Source: Metridium senile (Eukaryota; Cnidaria; Anthozoa; Actiniaria; Metridiidae). From it: a DNA stretch of 64,000 bases. The notes under the pieces are model-generated. The model saw only the letters and a program-made list of their open reading frames with translations. It was not told the origin of the DNA and made no database searches. The translations under genes and the position numbers were made by a program. The stretch covers positions 37,756,809 to 37,820,808 of the forward strand of contig OX459095.1 of NCBI GenBank assembly GCA_949775045.1, read 5' to 3'. Positions 54,118 through 64,000 of this stretch are shown here, one piece after another (the stretch's first letter is position 1; each line of letters begins with the position of its first letter).

Positions 54118-54197
54118 CATCGAGTTAGAGGTTGAGTTGAGTTTGAGTTGAGTTTGAGTTGAGTTAGAGTTAGCTTTGAGTTAGCTTTGAGTTAAGT
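54118..54197 (+). repeat. GAGTT-based microsatellite
   Basis: Variable units GAGTTGAGTTT, GAGTTAGAGTTAG and GAGTTAGCTTT over about 80 bp. Confidence 0.85.
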
Positions 54198-55429
54198 AAA
54201 ATATGAAATATCAACTTTAAATATCAATATAATTTTAATATATGCAATAAAACTGTAAAAAAAAAAGACCTATACAGTATACACTTACATATTCAAAAAC
54301 GAATAAAAAACTGCATTATTTCACGTAGTCAAATTATAACAACTTTACCTTATATGCTAGCAAATGTAGACAGTTTCTTTCAATGTCACTTCTAGTTAGA
54401 TTTATTTTTAGCACATTTTCACTTAATACTTGTAAGTTTGACTCTAAATAAATGTAAATAACTGTAAAAAAAGTACTGTGTCTGCTAATACAGATGATCG
54501 TTTACGCTCGATTTCGGACTTTATGAGCATATATATTACATAATTTTTCACCTTACTCGTACATATTTCCTATTAATTATTTAACAGATCTCGAGAACAA
54601 TCCTCACGTAAGGTAGTCTGAAAAAAATACGTCCACAGCTCTTTTAGTTTTTATATTGTGAATTATTTGGTTCCAAGCGCAGTTTTTGCCATTTTTCGTT
54701 CGAAAACTTGCAGAGTGGGTACTATTCGAAATCCAATATCTCAGAAACGAGCTCGGGACACCCCATTTTTCTCTTTTTCATCTGAATCACCATTAAATTT
54801 CCTATGAAATACCTTGCTAATAATAAATTCTGATTTGTTTTTCGTATAGTAGTCATCCACCTTAAATCCGTTTTCAGCACAATTTTACACAATACTTGCT
54901 GGGTTGACTCCAAACTGATAAATGTAAAAAAAAAACATCAACATGTACTTTCATACTGGCCGAGACTCGCCATGATCTTTAACACAGGGCTCCCACATGC
55001 AACAAAGGAAAAATATTATGTTTCTCTTTTTATAAAGCTATTGGTCAAAGGTGCATATATAATTGAATTTGAATAATAATAATAAATAATAAATAAGCGA
55101 ATAAAATATATCATGAGATAAATGCCATGTTATGTTATTGTTGCAGTTTTAATTTATTATTTATTTGATAATAAATGAATAATTTTAAAACGATGGACAG
55201 AAAATTTAATCTCAAAGACAATAACATGCTACCAACTGGTTAACATACCCGGCCACATCTGCCACAATAGCAATCATGTCAGACCTTTTGCAGGCTATAT
55301 TATCGTCAGAATAACAGTTTGTTTCATAACTTCTTCCTTTCCCTTTTAATCGCTATTCAGAATAACATATAAGATAGAATAGACCGGCATCAAGGGACAA
55401 CTGAGCTAATTTACAGATAATATTGTGTC
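54198..55429. other. No gene recognised
   Basis: AT-rich. Two loosely similar blocks (TCTAGTTAGATTTATTTTTA to TAAATGTAAATAACTG at about 54390, and, reversed, near 54850-54930) hint at an old inverted repeat of about 550 bp. Confidence 0.35.
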
Positions 55430-55491
55430 AGTTTTTTTGTCAAGAAAACGTAAATTACGTTTTCTTGACACCAAAAAACAGACACAATATT
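55430..55491. repeat. 62-bp hairpin
   Basis: ATATTGTGTC-GTTTTTT-GTCAAGAAAACGTA pairs with TACGTTTTCTTGAC-AAAAAAC-GACACAATAT; loop of a few bases. Confidence 0.8.
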
Positions 55492-55599
55492 CTCTAAACA
55501 TTATGTTTAAAAGAAATTGCAGACGAAATACGAAATTTAAGCGCGAAATAAAAATAGTTTTCTCATTAAGTTTTAAAACAGCACTTACCTCGAAATTGA

Positions 55600-57140
55600 T
55601 TTAAATTAAAACAACCCTACTACTACAGACCAATATCTATTCTTTCAGCATTCTCGCAAATATTCGAAAAACTAGTTTGTCAGCAATTACTCAATTACAT
55701 TGAAAAACATTAAATCTTAAATGACTATCAATTTGGATTCAGGAAAAACAGATCAACTGAGCAAGCTATTATTGAAACAACCGAATGCTTCAAAAAGTCC
55801 ATAGATAACAATTTGTATACTTGTGGTATATTTCTGGATTTTGCTAAGACTTTCGACACGGTTAATCACAAAATCCTACTCAACAAACTACAACAATACG
55901 GAATTAAAGGAATCCCCTTAGGATGGTTTCTTAAATTACTTAGAAAACAGGAAACAGTATGTAGAATTAGAAGAAAAATCAAACCTAAGAACAGTTACAT
56001 GCGGAATACCACAGGGTAGCTCGTTAGGCCCTCTATTATCATTAATATACATTAACGATATATCAAATTGCTCTGAAATGTTATCATTTAAGATATTTGC
56101 AGATGATACAACAATATTTGCATCATCACCTAACTTACTAGATCTGGAACTTTTAGTAAACAATGAGTTGGTAAAGGTCTCGAACGGGTGTAATGCAAAC
56201 AGACTATCGATTAATATTCGTAAAACTAACTTATGATTATTAAATCACCGAATAAAAGATTGACGTAGATATTAAACTTTCCAACAATGAGAATTCGTAT
56301 ACCTCTATCGAAAACAAAGATCATGTCAAGTTTCTTGGTGTATTCATTGATGAAAATATATTGTGGAAATACCACATCGCCTTTTTATGTTCTCGTTTAT
56401 CAAGGAATGCAGGTATTTTACTAAAACTCCGACACTATGTTTCTCTACCACAAATGAAAACAATTTATTACAGCCTAGTTTACCCATACTTAACGTATGC
56501 AATTGTTGCGTGGGGTAGTGCCTACAAAATTCATCTGGCAAAGATACAAGTAAAACAAAATCACATAGTAAGGATACTATTCTTTGCAACACTATATGGT
56601 AAAAACACCGCTAAAGCTTTACCTTTTATCAATCTACTAGATCTGCTAACAGTCGAGAATATTTTCATATTAAATTCTTTAAAATTTATCCACTTATGGC
56701 AAACAAATCAACTGCCATCTATTTTTGACGATTACTTTCAATTTGCAAAAAAAAACATAGATATAACACTAGGTATGTCTCAAATAAAAATCTTTATAAA
56801 CAAACATTTAGAACAAACTTAGGAAAACAAACCATTAGTGTAATAGCTTCTCACATATGGAAAGAAATTCCAACTAATCTAAAAGAAGTTAAGAACATCT
56901 CCTTATTCAAAAAGAAAATTAAGGCGGTCTTTTTACAAAGACAAAGCAGCCTCAATACTTAGAAGTGAACAAACAATAATCTTCTTCTTTATTAATACTA
57001 ATTGGTATATTTTTGTATCCACTTTTGTGTAATCTGTATTTTGTTTGTTATCCATATATATGTAATTTGTATTATTATATTTATATAATAAGGCCTATCT
57101 TTCAGCTCGTTTAAAATACAACATAACATAACTAGTGGCT
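55600..57140 (+). mobile_element. 5'-truncated CR1-like LINE
   Basis: Starts at YYRPISILSAFSQIFEKL and runs through the RT and C-terminal region to an AACATAACATAAC tail near 57120. Several stops and frameshifts. Confidence 0.8.
55620..56958 (+). pseudogene. LINE RT, degenerate
   Basis: Motifs in three frames: FGFRKNRSTEQAIIETTECF, GIFLDFAKTFDTVNHKILL, CGIPQGSSLGPLL, FKIFADDTTIFASSP (catalytic FADD), then HVKFLGVFIDENILW, YYSLVYPYLTYAIVAWGSAY and a terminal WKEIPTNLKEVKNISLFKKK. Frame changes near 55960 and 56822 and a stop at about 56237. It would have been the RT of a CR1-like element. Confidence 0.8.
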
Positions 57141-57454
57141 AACACGAAAACCTCCCAGTTAATTTAGCCTCTAGGCATATGCATTCAAAATAGACAAAAT
57201 TACAAATAAATACGCACATATTTTATCGTAACTAAAACTACCGTTTGTAAATTAAAACCACAAAATGTACTATGAAAAAAATGTAACTTGTTTGCTAAAA
57301 TAGAAATGTCATGTCATGTATTATATTGATATATTATTATTTGTCTATATATTATCATTTAGAAAGACTGATGCTAAACAATTTCTATGAATTTACTTGC
57401 AATGGAAATGTGTTTTTGTTCTATATTTATAGTCTGATGTTATCTATGTCTTAG
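57141..57454. other. Spacer or intron before MULE exon
   Basis: AT-rich; ends in a TATCTATGTCTTAG acceptor. The N-terminal MULE exons and the left TIR were not found here and may be displaced by the LINE. Confidence 0.4.
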
Positions 57455-58186
57455 GTCCTTGAAAAGATCATAGACATATGGCCACATACAGATGGAGTGA
57501 AGAAAGTTGTGCTGGACTTTGAAATAGCATTGCGGCAGGCTGTCCAGTCAGTTCTCCCAGAGGTAGAGAGATTGGGATGTGTATTCCACTGGAGCCAAGC
57601 AGTGTGGTGCAAGGTTGGTTACTGGTGTCAAGCCTTTTCATAGCCCTGTTACCATAAAACCTATACTGTCAACTATATACATGCAGTTTTTCCACAGCAG
57701 TAGCCATCAGTTTCTCAGTTGCTATGACCCATTCTTTTTTTCTTTTTTAATTTTTCTGCAGGTGCAAGAAATAGGACTACAGATGATGCCACACATAAGT
57801 ACATCAGACAACTTCTGGCCCTACCCTTCCTGCCAATTACACAGATCTTGCCAATATTCGAGGAACTAGAGACAAAAGCCACAACACAACCACTAAAGAA
57901 CCTGGTGAGCTACATAAGATACCAGTAGATGGAAAGCACTACCTATCCACCTGAAAACTGGAGCATTTACGGTCAGGCAATCCGTACCAATAATGATATA
58001 AAGGGCTGGCATCATGGTCTGAATCGTCGCGCTTGCGGTAGAGTCGACCTTCCGTTTTACCTACTGATAGAATTATTGAAAAAAGAATCTGCACTAGTTA
58101 CCATTCAGATGAGGCTAGTAGAAGATAAGAAGCTTAAGCATCCAAATAAATGGGTCAATGGGAGGAGTACAGCAACAATAGAATAA
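57455..58186 (+). pseudogene. MULE transposase core
   Basis: The exon 57455-57613 encodes VLEKIIDIWPHTDGVKKVVL, then DFEIALRQAVQSVLPE and GCVFHWSQAVWCK (the DFE and C-x2-H of the MULE fold). The next exon starts at 57762 after TTTTTCTGCAG: VQEIGLQ, a 1-nt shift, then DDATHKYIRQLLALPFLPIT. After a TAG replacing a Trp codon comes YPPENWSIYGQAIRTNNDIK and GWHHGLNRRA, the third-acidic-region block of Mutator-like transposases. Truncated 5' and broken, so inactive. It is followed directly by the Ulp1-like gene. Confidence 0.8.
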
Positions 58187-58434
58187 CTTCACGACTGCAT
58201 CTTGGAACTGGAGACTATGGCCACCTTGTCATAGATCACAGTTCTATGCTATTGAGGCAATTCCGTTCTTTGCATAAATACTCAACCCAAGGCTTCGAGG
58301 CATCACACAAGCTGCATCGTCAACTGTAAATTTCCTAAAGCAAAAGAATGCTTAGAAACAGGTAAGTTAGAATATAAAAAGAATGACATTCATTCAGTTT
58401 ATCACAAAAATAATTTAATAATTAATTTTTTTAG

Positions 58435-59974
58435 GCAAAACTAAACTAAATTACCGTGGCTTTGGAAGAAACTACAGACCTGACATTACCACCTGGTCAG
58501 ATAAAGAAAAAGTGGGTATTGGCCATTGACCAACTTTTTACCAAAATACTTGGAGAAGACTTCTTAAAGTACACATACCACAAAGACAAGGGGACGTATG
58601 TTGATGAAGAGGTTGTTTCTAATTTGACAGACTACAATCATGACAACTGGGAAAACGGTTACAATAATTTCATCTCAGAGGTAGACGATTGTAAGCCTCC
58701 CATGAAAAAGAGGATCAGACTGCAGTCCACTACAACAGCAGCAAACTGTGTGATATCCATTGACGACGATGATAATGATAACAGTGACTTGTCTTCGGCA
58801 CCCTCATCAGATTCTAACTCTGTGATATCCATTGACGACGATGATAATGATAACAGTGACTTGTCTTTGGCACCCTCATCAGATTCTAACTCTGTGATAT
58901 CCATTGACGACGATGATATTGACTTGTCTTCGGCACCCACACCCTGCCCTATTGGAGATGGTAAGGCTCTTCATGATGCCATTGTTCAATGCAAAAGCAG
59001 ACGTGCTTCATTGCATCCACGGATACCTCAAGTCCCAATGACAGATTACTGTAGAGTCACCACTATTTGTAGCAATTTCCATTCCAATAATCTATCACAA
59101 GTTCCAAAACTACCTAGGTTGACTGTTGTAGAGGAAGCTCAACAAATTATGAGAAGAAAAGGTGTAAAGGTTATCACTATAAATGAAGTTGGCTCATTTG
59201 ACGAGAAGGGTTTGGCAGTTCTCAAAATGTTTTGCCAAATATCTGAAACAAAACATTCCATTAATAGAGAGATTAATTGGCTGGCCCAATTTAATCTGAA
59301 CTCTAGTGACAGAAATCGTATAGAGAATGCTCTTTGGCACTTGCCAACAAATCATCCAATTTTGAGGATTGGAAATAAATCCATTGATGTCATGTCTTTT
59401 ACTTGCCTGGTTGAGGAAAGATATGTTGACAATTTCATCAACCATGTAAATCCTACTTCCACTTTGTATCTCCCAACTGAGCTTTATACCTGGATGCAAA
59501 GCAGTGACAGAGGGTTCAGGACAAGCCAACTGCAAAGACAAGCTAATACACTTCCACAACCACATAACTCAACTCAACTCATTGCTCCTGTGTACATGTG
59601 TAAACACTGGGGTCTGATGTATGTAGACCTCCATCAGCAAGCAATCTTCTTTGATGATGGGATGAAGTTTGAACCGCAAAGATTGTTTTTGCCTTTCATG
59701 AAAGAAGCACTTGATCTCCTATTTGGAATACTTCTAATGGCCAAGTTATTGAAATCACAGTTCTGGAATTCTCACCATTGTTATGTAAGGTTTGGTATGC
59801 TTTCGCAAGTACCATACAATAATGATTGGGTCTGGGAGCTGTGGTGTTGGAATTATTCTAGCTAACAGAGACCTGATAAAACATGGGCCAAAAATAATCA
59901 ATAATTTCAAATGGGAATTTGGGAACATGCACATCCTTAGAAAAGATCTAATGCTAAATATATTGACATCTACA
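58435..59974 (+). pseudogene. Ulp1 (C48)-like cysteine protease carried by the MULE
   Basis: After a TTTTTTTAG acceptor the first frame reads KLNYRGFGRNYRPDITTW; a shift near 58500 leads to KKWVLAIDQLFTKILGEDFL and a long open frame to 59865. Residues about 95-170 contain three tandem Asp/Ser-rich repeats. The C-terminal part is an Ulp1/SENP-like fold: STLYLPTELYTWMQ, KHWGLMYVDL (catalytic His), AIFFDDGM (Asp), QVPYNND (Gln), and after a 1-nt shift at about 59828 GSGSCGVGIILANRDLI (Cys). It ends at 59974. Ulp1 proteases cleave SUMO-type conjugates. Two shifts break this copy. Confidence 0.7.
58744..58938 (+). repeat. Three tandem 72-bp coding repeats
   Basis: NSVISIDDDDNDNSDLSSAP followed by SSDS is encoded three times by near-identical 72-bp units (the third is shortened). 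The motif VISIDDDD resembles a SUMO-interacting motif (hydrophobic core followed by acids), which fits an Ulp1-type protein; this is inference. Confidence 0.85.
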
Positions 59975-60058
59975 TAAACATTTTTAATAAACTTTTCAGA
60001 ACAACAAAAACACAGAAGTGAACACTATAATTTGTAAGTGTAAATGAAGCTCAAATTC

Positions 60059-60678
60059 AGACCTGTAAATGGCAGTGTTACTTGGGTACTTAGTATACCT
60101 GTAGCACTGAGCTAACAAGCTGTTTGCGTCCATTTGCTTGGGTCACTCTAGTTGTACATATGTTATAGTGCTTTGATAATTTTTTTAAATTCCAAAACAA
60201 ATCAATTCAGTCATGTAAATAGATACAATTTATTTAGACCTGTAAATGGCAGTGTTACTTGGGTACTAATTATACCTGTAGCACTGAGCTAACAAGCTGT
60301 TTGCGTCCATTTGCTTGGGTCACTCTAGTTGTACATATGTTATAACTTTTTTATGATTTTTTTACATTTCAAAACAAATCACTTCAGTCATGTAATAGAT
60401 ACACATTTTTAGACCTGTAAATGGCAGTGTTACTTGGGTACTTAGTAAACCTGTAGCACTGAGCTAACAAGCTGTTTGCGTCCATTTGCTTGGGTCATTC
60501 TAGTTGTACACATGTTATAGTGCTTTGATATTTTTTTTATATTCAAAACAAATCAATTCAGTCATGTAAATAGATACAAATTGTTTAGACCTGTAAATGG
60601 CAGTGTTACTTGGGTACTTAGTATACCTGTAGCACTGAGCTAACAAGCTGTTTGCGTTCATTTATAGTGCTTTGATAA
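60059..60678 (+). repeat. Tandem array, 3.5 copies of a 175-178 bp unit
   Basis: Copies begin GACCTGTAAATGGCAGTGTT at about 60059, 60237, 60412 and 60588. Each contains CTGTAGCACTGAGCTAACAA and TTGCTTGGGTCACTCTAGTT; the last is cut after TTTGCGTTCATTTATAGTGC. More than 90 percent alike. It lies about 85 bp beyond the Ulp1-like stop and may be subterminal to the MULE. Confidence 0.92.
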
Positions 60679-61265
60679 GGGACGGGCCATTTGATACTTG
60701 ATGGGGAGGAAGGCTTAATCCAAAAAAATATCGAGCAAGCTTTTAAACTCTAAAAAAATATTTGTATATTTTGAGCAGCCTTTGTTACACGAACAAAAAG
60801 TATTGAGTACTACCCAAAACATATCTTGCAACACATGTGTCCCCCCAAAAAATATCGGGCACCGACAAAAACAGCCCCCCCCCCCAGTGACCACGCTACA
60901 TATACCATGCTACCCTCGTTGATAACTGAAGAAGTATTCGATTTCAAGTCGGAAGTGACGGAAACCGTCCAAATAAAACGTCAACTACTAGGGCCTAGCT
61001 TTTAACTCTGTCTTTTGGCAGGGAATTATATATAATAATATGGAAACACATTTTCTATAAATTGAAATGATAAGATTTACTTTTGATACTTTTTATAAAG
61101 CGGGGGTCTGAATCATTTTGTCACTTAATATTGAACTTACTTTCTATTTCCTGTGCAGTCATCATGCAGTATTAACAGTAATTCGATAGCGTTCTAGTTT
61201 TAGCACGCTCTATTCGTAAGTTACTCAAATAGTGCGACTACAGTTTTAGTAAATCAGCTAGTGAG
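60679..61265. other. Solo MITE-like end and spacer
   Basis: GGGACGGGCCATTTGATACT resembles the Harbinger-type MITE end GGGACTGGTCATAAAGTA; C-runs (60836, 60873) recall the same MITE's interior. No right end matched. CTGAAGAAG and GGAAACCGTC near 60926-60972 vaguely resemble hammerhead boxes. Confidence 0.35.
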
Positions 61266-61510
61266 ATGGGATCAAATGAAGAAGCTCAAAGACGACTTAA
61301 AGAAATCCGAAAATACAAAAAAAGCAATGGACAGCAAGAAAGAAAGCGTGTGTGGCCGAAGGAAATATAAGCAAAGGAGCCGAAGTCAAGGAGGCGTGTG
61401 TTCAAACTACTATGATTGAACAAAATACCAGTGCAGTTAACATAGGAGTTAAATCTTCAGTTAAAGCTGGAGGCCAAGAGAGCACTAATGTCGCTGTAGA
61501 AAGCAAGTCC
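61266..61510 (+). CDS. Possible first exon, unrecognised
   Basis: MGSNEEAQRRLKEIRKYKKS then, after a 1-nt shift, VAEGNISKGAEVKEACVQTT and ESTNVAVESKSH before LINE sequence starts. The leader is long and the start context is GAGATGG. It may be a genuine 5' coding exon cut by LINE insertion. No family recognised. Confidence 0.25.
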
Positions 61511-62500
61511 CATCTACCCACCGCACACGTATACGCTGACGACACTCAGATTTACTTATCATTCAGCCCGGATGTAAGTACAAATCAAGCAGATGCCATC
61601 TCATCAGTAGAGAACTGTGTTCGCGAAATCCGGCAGTGGATGCTTGAAAGTAAGTTGAAGCTCAATTATGACAAGACTGAGTTTTTACTCATTGGAACGC
61701 GGAAACAACTCGCAAAGACGTCAATTGATACCATCAAAGTTGGCAAAGCTCAAGTCAATCTGGCCACCACTGTCCGTAATCTTGGAACATGGCTTGACAC
61801 CGAATTGACCATGAACACTGACATTAAAAGAACTTGTAAAAGTGCTTTCTTTTTCCTATATAATCTTAGGCGTATACGTAAATACCTAACGAACGAATCT
61901 GCAGCATCTCTAGTGCATGCCTTAATAACTAGCCGAATTGATTACTGCAATAGCTTCTACTATGGCCTTCCTTATTATCAACATCATAAGTTGCAGCGCG
62001 ATCTGAATGCTTCTGCTCGCTTAGTGCTTTCCGCTTCTCGTTTTTGTCATATTACCCCGCTGTTGCGTGAATTGCATTGGTTAATTTAAACTAATTTTGA
62101 TTACTTTTAAAATTCTTAAGGGGCTAGCACCCCTTTATCTTAGTGAGCTTATCTCGATTTTGCCTAAATCTAAATACAACCTTACAAAGAATAACAATGG
62201 AACACTGTTAAGAATTCCTACATCAAATCGAAAATTACTTTAGGGGATCGGGCCTTTTCCTCCGCCGCACCTGCCCTTTGGAATGCTCTGCCGCTAGATA
62301 TTAGAAACGTTAACCTAAATATTGACTCGTTCAAGAAGAACCTGAAGACACACCTATTTACAAGGGCGTTCCTGCATTAGTTTTCTTTTCATTAGTTTTC
62401 TTTTCTTTTCTTTTATTTATTTTAATCAATATTTATCCAGGGTATCTAGGTTAGCATAGGTAGTTTAAATAGAGCCCTGTTAAAGAATAAATAAATACAT
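61511..62500 (+). mobile_element. 5'-truncated L2-like LINE 3' end
   Basis: Starts at AHVYADDTQIYLSF (catalytic YADD), then WMLESKLKLNYDKTEFLLIG, VGKAQVNLATTVRNLGTWLD, SRIDYCNSFYYGLP, and HITPLLRELHWLI. After stops come KITLGDRAFSSAAPALWNAL and a KTHLFTRAFLH end. These are the standard C-terminal blocks of the L2/Rex-type CR1 lineage. A TTTTCTTTTC stretch and AATAAATAAATA mark the 3' UTR. Confidence 0.85.
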
Positions 62501-62504
62501 TAAA

Positions 62505-64000
62505 AAAATAAGATACAAAACAGAGTTGGCTATTAAGTTATAATAATGATAAAAGATCACAACTAAGTGCGCTTGAAATGCCGTTTGCAAGACATTTTGA
62601 AATTTTGCAGATTTTTCATTTGTTGTATAATATTAAGGGGCAAGGTGTTTATAAGTTGCAGCACCATTATACTTGAAGCTGTTTTGAAATTTAGATGTTT
62701 TGGCTTTTGGTAGGCGGAGTAAATTTCGATATCTTGTGTTGTAAGGATTTATATCCGAGCTACGCTTAAAATCCCTCAGTAGGTAGGTCGGTGCTAGCCC
62801 ATTTATGGCTTTAAAGACTAGTATGCATTTTTGGTAATCTCGACGAGACTGCAGGTTTGGCCAGCCGAGAATTGAGTGGATCTCTTCTGGCTCAACTACT
62901 CTATTTGATATTATGGATGCCGCACGCCTATTTAATTTTTCAAGGTATGTCTTTGACAATACCCCGCAGCCATCCCAGACACACGAGCAGTAGTCGAAAA
63001 GTGGTAGTATCATAGCATTATACAAAGTTATACAGGCAGATCTAGGCAGGACTTTGCGCGCTCTACGCAACATCCCTAGCCTGGATGATATCTTTTTCCC
63101 TATATAATGAATATGCGCTTTCCATGAGAGAGTTTTATCTAATACTACTCCCAGGTATTTAAACTTTGTTACTCGATCTAGTTTATTGCTATTTATTGCA
63201 ATTGAAAATTCTTCATCAACCCTAGAAAGGCGCTGGTGGGTTCCTATAATCATGAAATTTGTCTTTTTAGCATTATCAGATAATTTGAGCTAAGCCAATC
63301 GCAGACACTTTGAAAATCAATAGATAGATATTGCTCAATATCTCTGACATTTTCACTTGCAAAGTAGAGAAGTAAGTCGTCAGCATAAAGCTCAAAAGCA
63401 GAAAACCTAATGCTACTAGACAAATCATTTATATAGATTATGTATATAGAAAAGTAAGGGAACCAGGACGCTACCCTGAGGGACCCCAAAATCGATTTTC
63501 TGGGGTTCAGAGGTAACCCCATTCGAACATATGCTTTGTGATCTATTAGTTAGATACGAACTAAACCACTGCCTAGCTGAAGAATTAAAGCCAAATCGGT
63601 TAACTAACTTTCCTAGTAATAAATTGTGGTCTAAAGTGTCAAATGCCTTACTTAAGTCCAGAAATACAAGTCCAGTAAGTAGTCCATTATCAATATTTTT
63701 TAGTATATTATTACAAGAAATGTTATTACAGAAATACAAGTCCAGTAAGTAGTCCATTATCAATATTTTTTAGTATATTATTATTTACATTGGCCAGACA
63801 AGTTGAAGTGGAATGTAGCGGTCGGAATCCAGACTGAGCTTCAGACAGTAGGTTGTTTTCTTGAATAAAGGTATAGACCATTTTATGGACAGCTCGCTCA
63901 AGCATCTTTGAGAAGACTGGGATCACAGATATTGGACGGTAGATTACTGGATCGGTCTTAGGACCAGTTTTATGTACTGGTGATACAATGGCATGCTTCC
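62505..64000 (-). mobile_element. CR1-like LINE on the minus strand, runs off right edge
   Basis: From the right edge: IPVFSKMLERAVHKMVYTFI, SGFRPLHSTSTCL, FLDLSKAFDTLDHNLLLGK, FGVPQGSVLVPLLF, FELYADDLLLYFAS (YADD), then KFKYLGVVLDKTLSWKAHI and a terminal SFKYNGAATYKHLAP. Frames change at about 63250 and 63430 and in the duplicated segment. Its 3' end faces the 3' end of the L2-like copy, about 50 bp apart. Confidence 0.85.
63662..63785. repeat. 71-bp tandem duplication within the LINE RT
   Basis: AGAAATACAAGTCCAGTAAG to TTTTTTAGTATATTATTA is present twice (about 63660-63715 and 63731-63786), separated by a short CAAGAAATG segment. It duplicates the FLDLSKAFDTLDH-proximal coding block and shifts the frame. 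Confidence 0.9.

Noticed and set aside
58659..58940. Minus-strand Ser/Asp repeat protein
   Set aside because: Shadow of the plus-strand Asp/Ser repeats in the Ulp1-like gene.
60920..60985. Third plus-strand hammerhead candidate (CTGAAGAAG ... GGAAACCGTC)
   Set aside because: The GAAA box sits inside a GACGG-AAA-CCGTC hairpin, leaving no stem III, and no Penelope coding sequence is near.
1..64000. CRISPR arrays, prophage, bacterial operons or toxin-antitoxin modules
   Set aside because: No regular repeat-spacer arrays and no operon-like gene packing; introns, rDNA and animal transposons show a eukaryotic source.

Overview
The window is eukaryotic and almost certainly from a marine or freshwater invertebrate animal. 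Short exons are bounded by GT/AG splice signals. There is an animal-type 18S/ITS1/5.8S/ITS2 block, an AT-rich background and a dense layer of animal transposons (R2-type, CR1/L2-like and Tx1-like LINEs, Penelope-like and DIRS-like elements, Harbinger, ISL2EU, MULE and Crypton-like sequences, and many foldback MITEs). Several protein families, such as those with YH-x2-C motifs or a HVPQFLR block, are ones I associate with repeat-rich cnidarian genomes. A cnidarian is the best guess; a sponge or another non-vertebrate is possible. No bacterial operons, CRISPR arrays or phage genes were seen.

Layout. 1-4.2 kb: two divergent host-like gene fragments with small MITEs. 5.2-7.1 kb: a degenerate Tx1/L1-like LINE. 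8.1-17.1 kb: foldback elements, including a 1.4 kb one with a 9-bp target duplication and a 4.1 kb one with about 0.8 kb arms between TTAA sites. 17.5-20.2 kb: a displaced minus-strand rDNA fragment whose ITS1 holds a TTAA foldback. It abuts the C-terminal part of an R2-type retrotransposon on the plus strand, followed by what looks like an R2-type N-terminal zinc-finger region. 20.6-23.1 kb: a Harbinger element with its Myb-like protein and a broken transposase. 23.6-25.5 kb: Penelope-like pieces with a hammerhead-like motif. 26.0-31.4 kb: an apparently intact ISL2EU-type DNA transposon (SAP-SWIM-YqaJ protein plus THAP-DDE transposase, near-identical 78-80 bp TIRs, AT duplication). 31.7-37.8 kb: two related repetitive genes broken by precise insertions. 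39.5-43.7 kb: fragments of another multi-exon family. 44.3-47.0 kb: a long CR1-like LINE. 48-54 kb: MITEs, a Penelope RT with a catalytic deletion, and a Crypton-like fragment. 55.6-57.1 kb: another LINE. 57.4-60.0 kb: a MULE carrying an Ulp1-like cysteine protease, followed by a 177-bp tandem repeat. 61.3-64.0 kb: two 3' LINE ends facing each other.

The strongest biology is nested transposition. Donor sites can be read off as TTAA, TA, TTA, AT and 9-bp duplications, and in two cases removing the insert restores or extends an interrupted reading frame. The two autonomous-style DNA elements that carry accessory enzymes (YqaJ nuclease; Ulp1 protease) are the most worthwhile follow-ups. All functional calls come from reading motifs by eye; no search was run.
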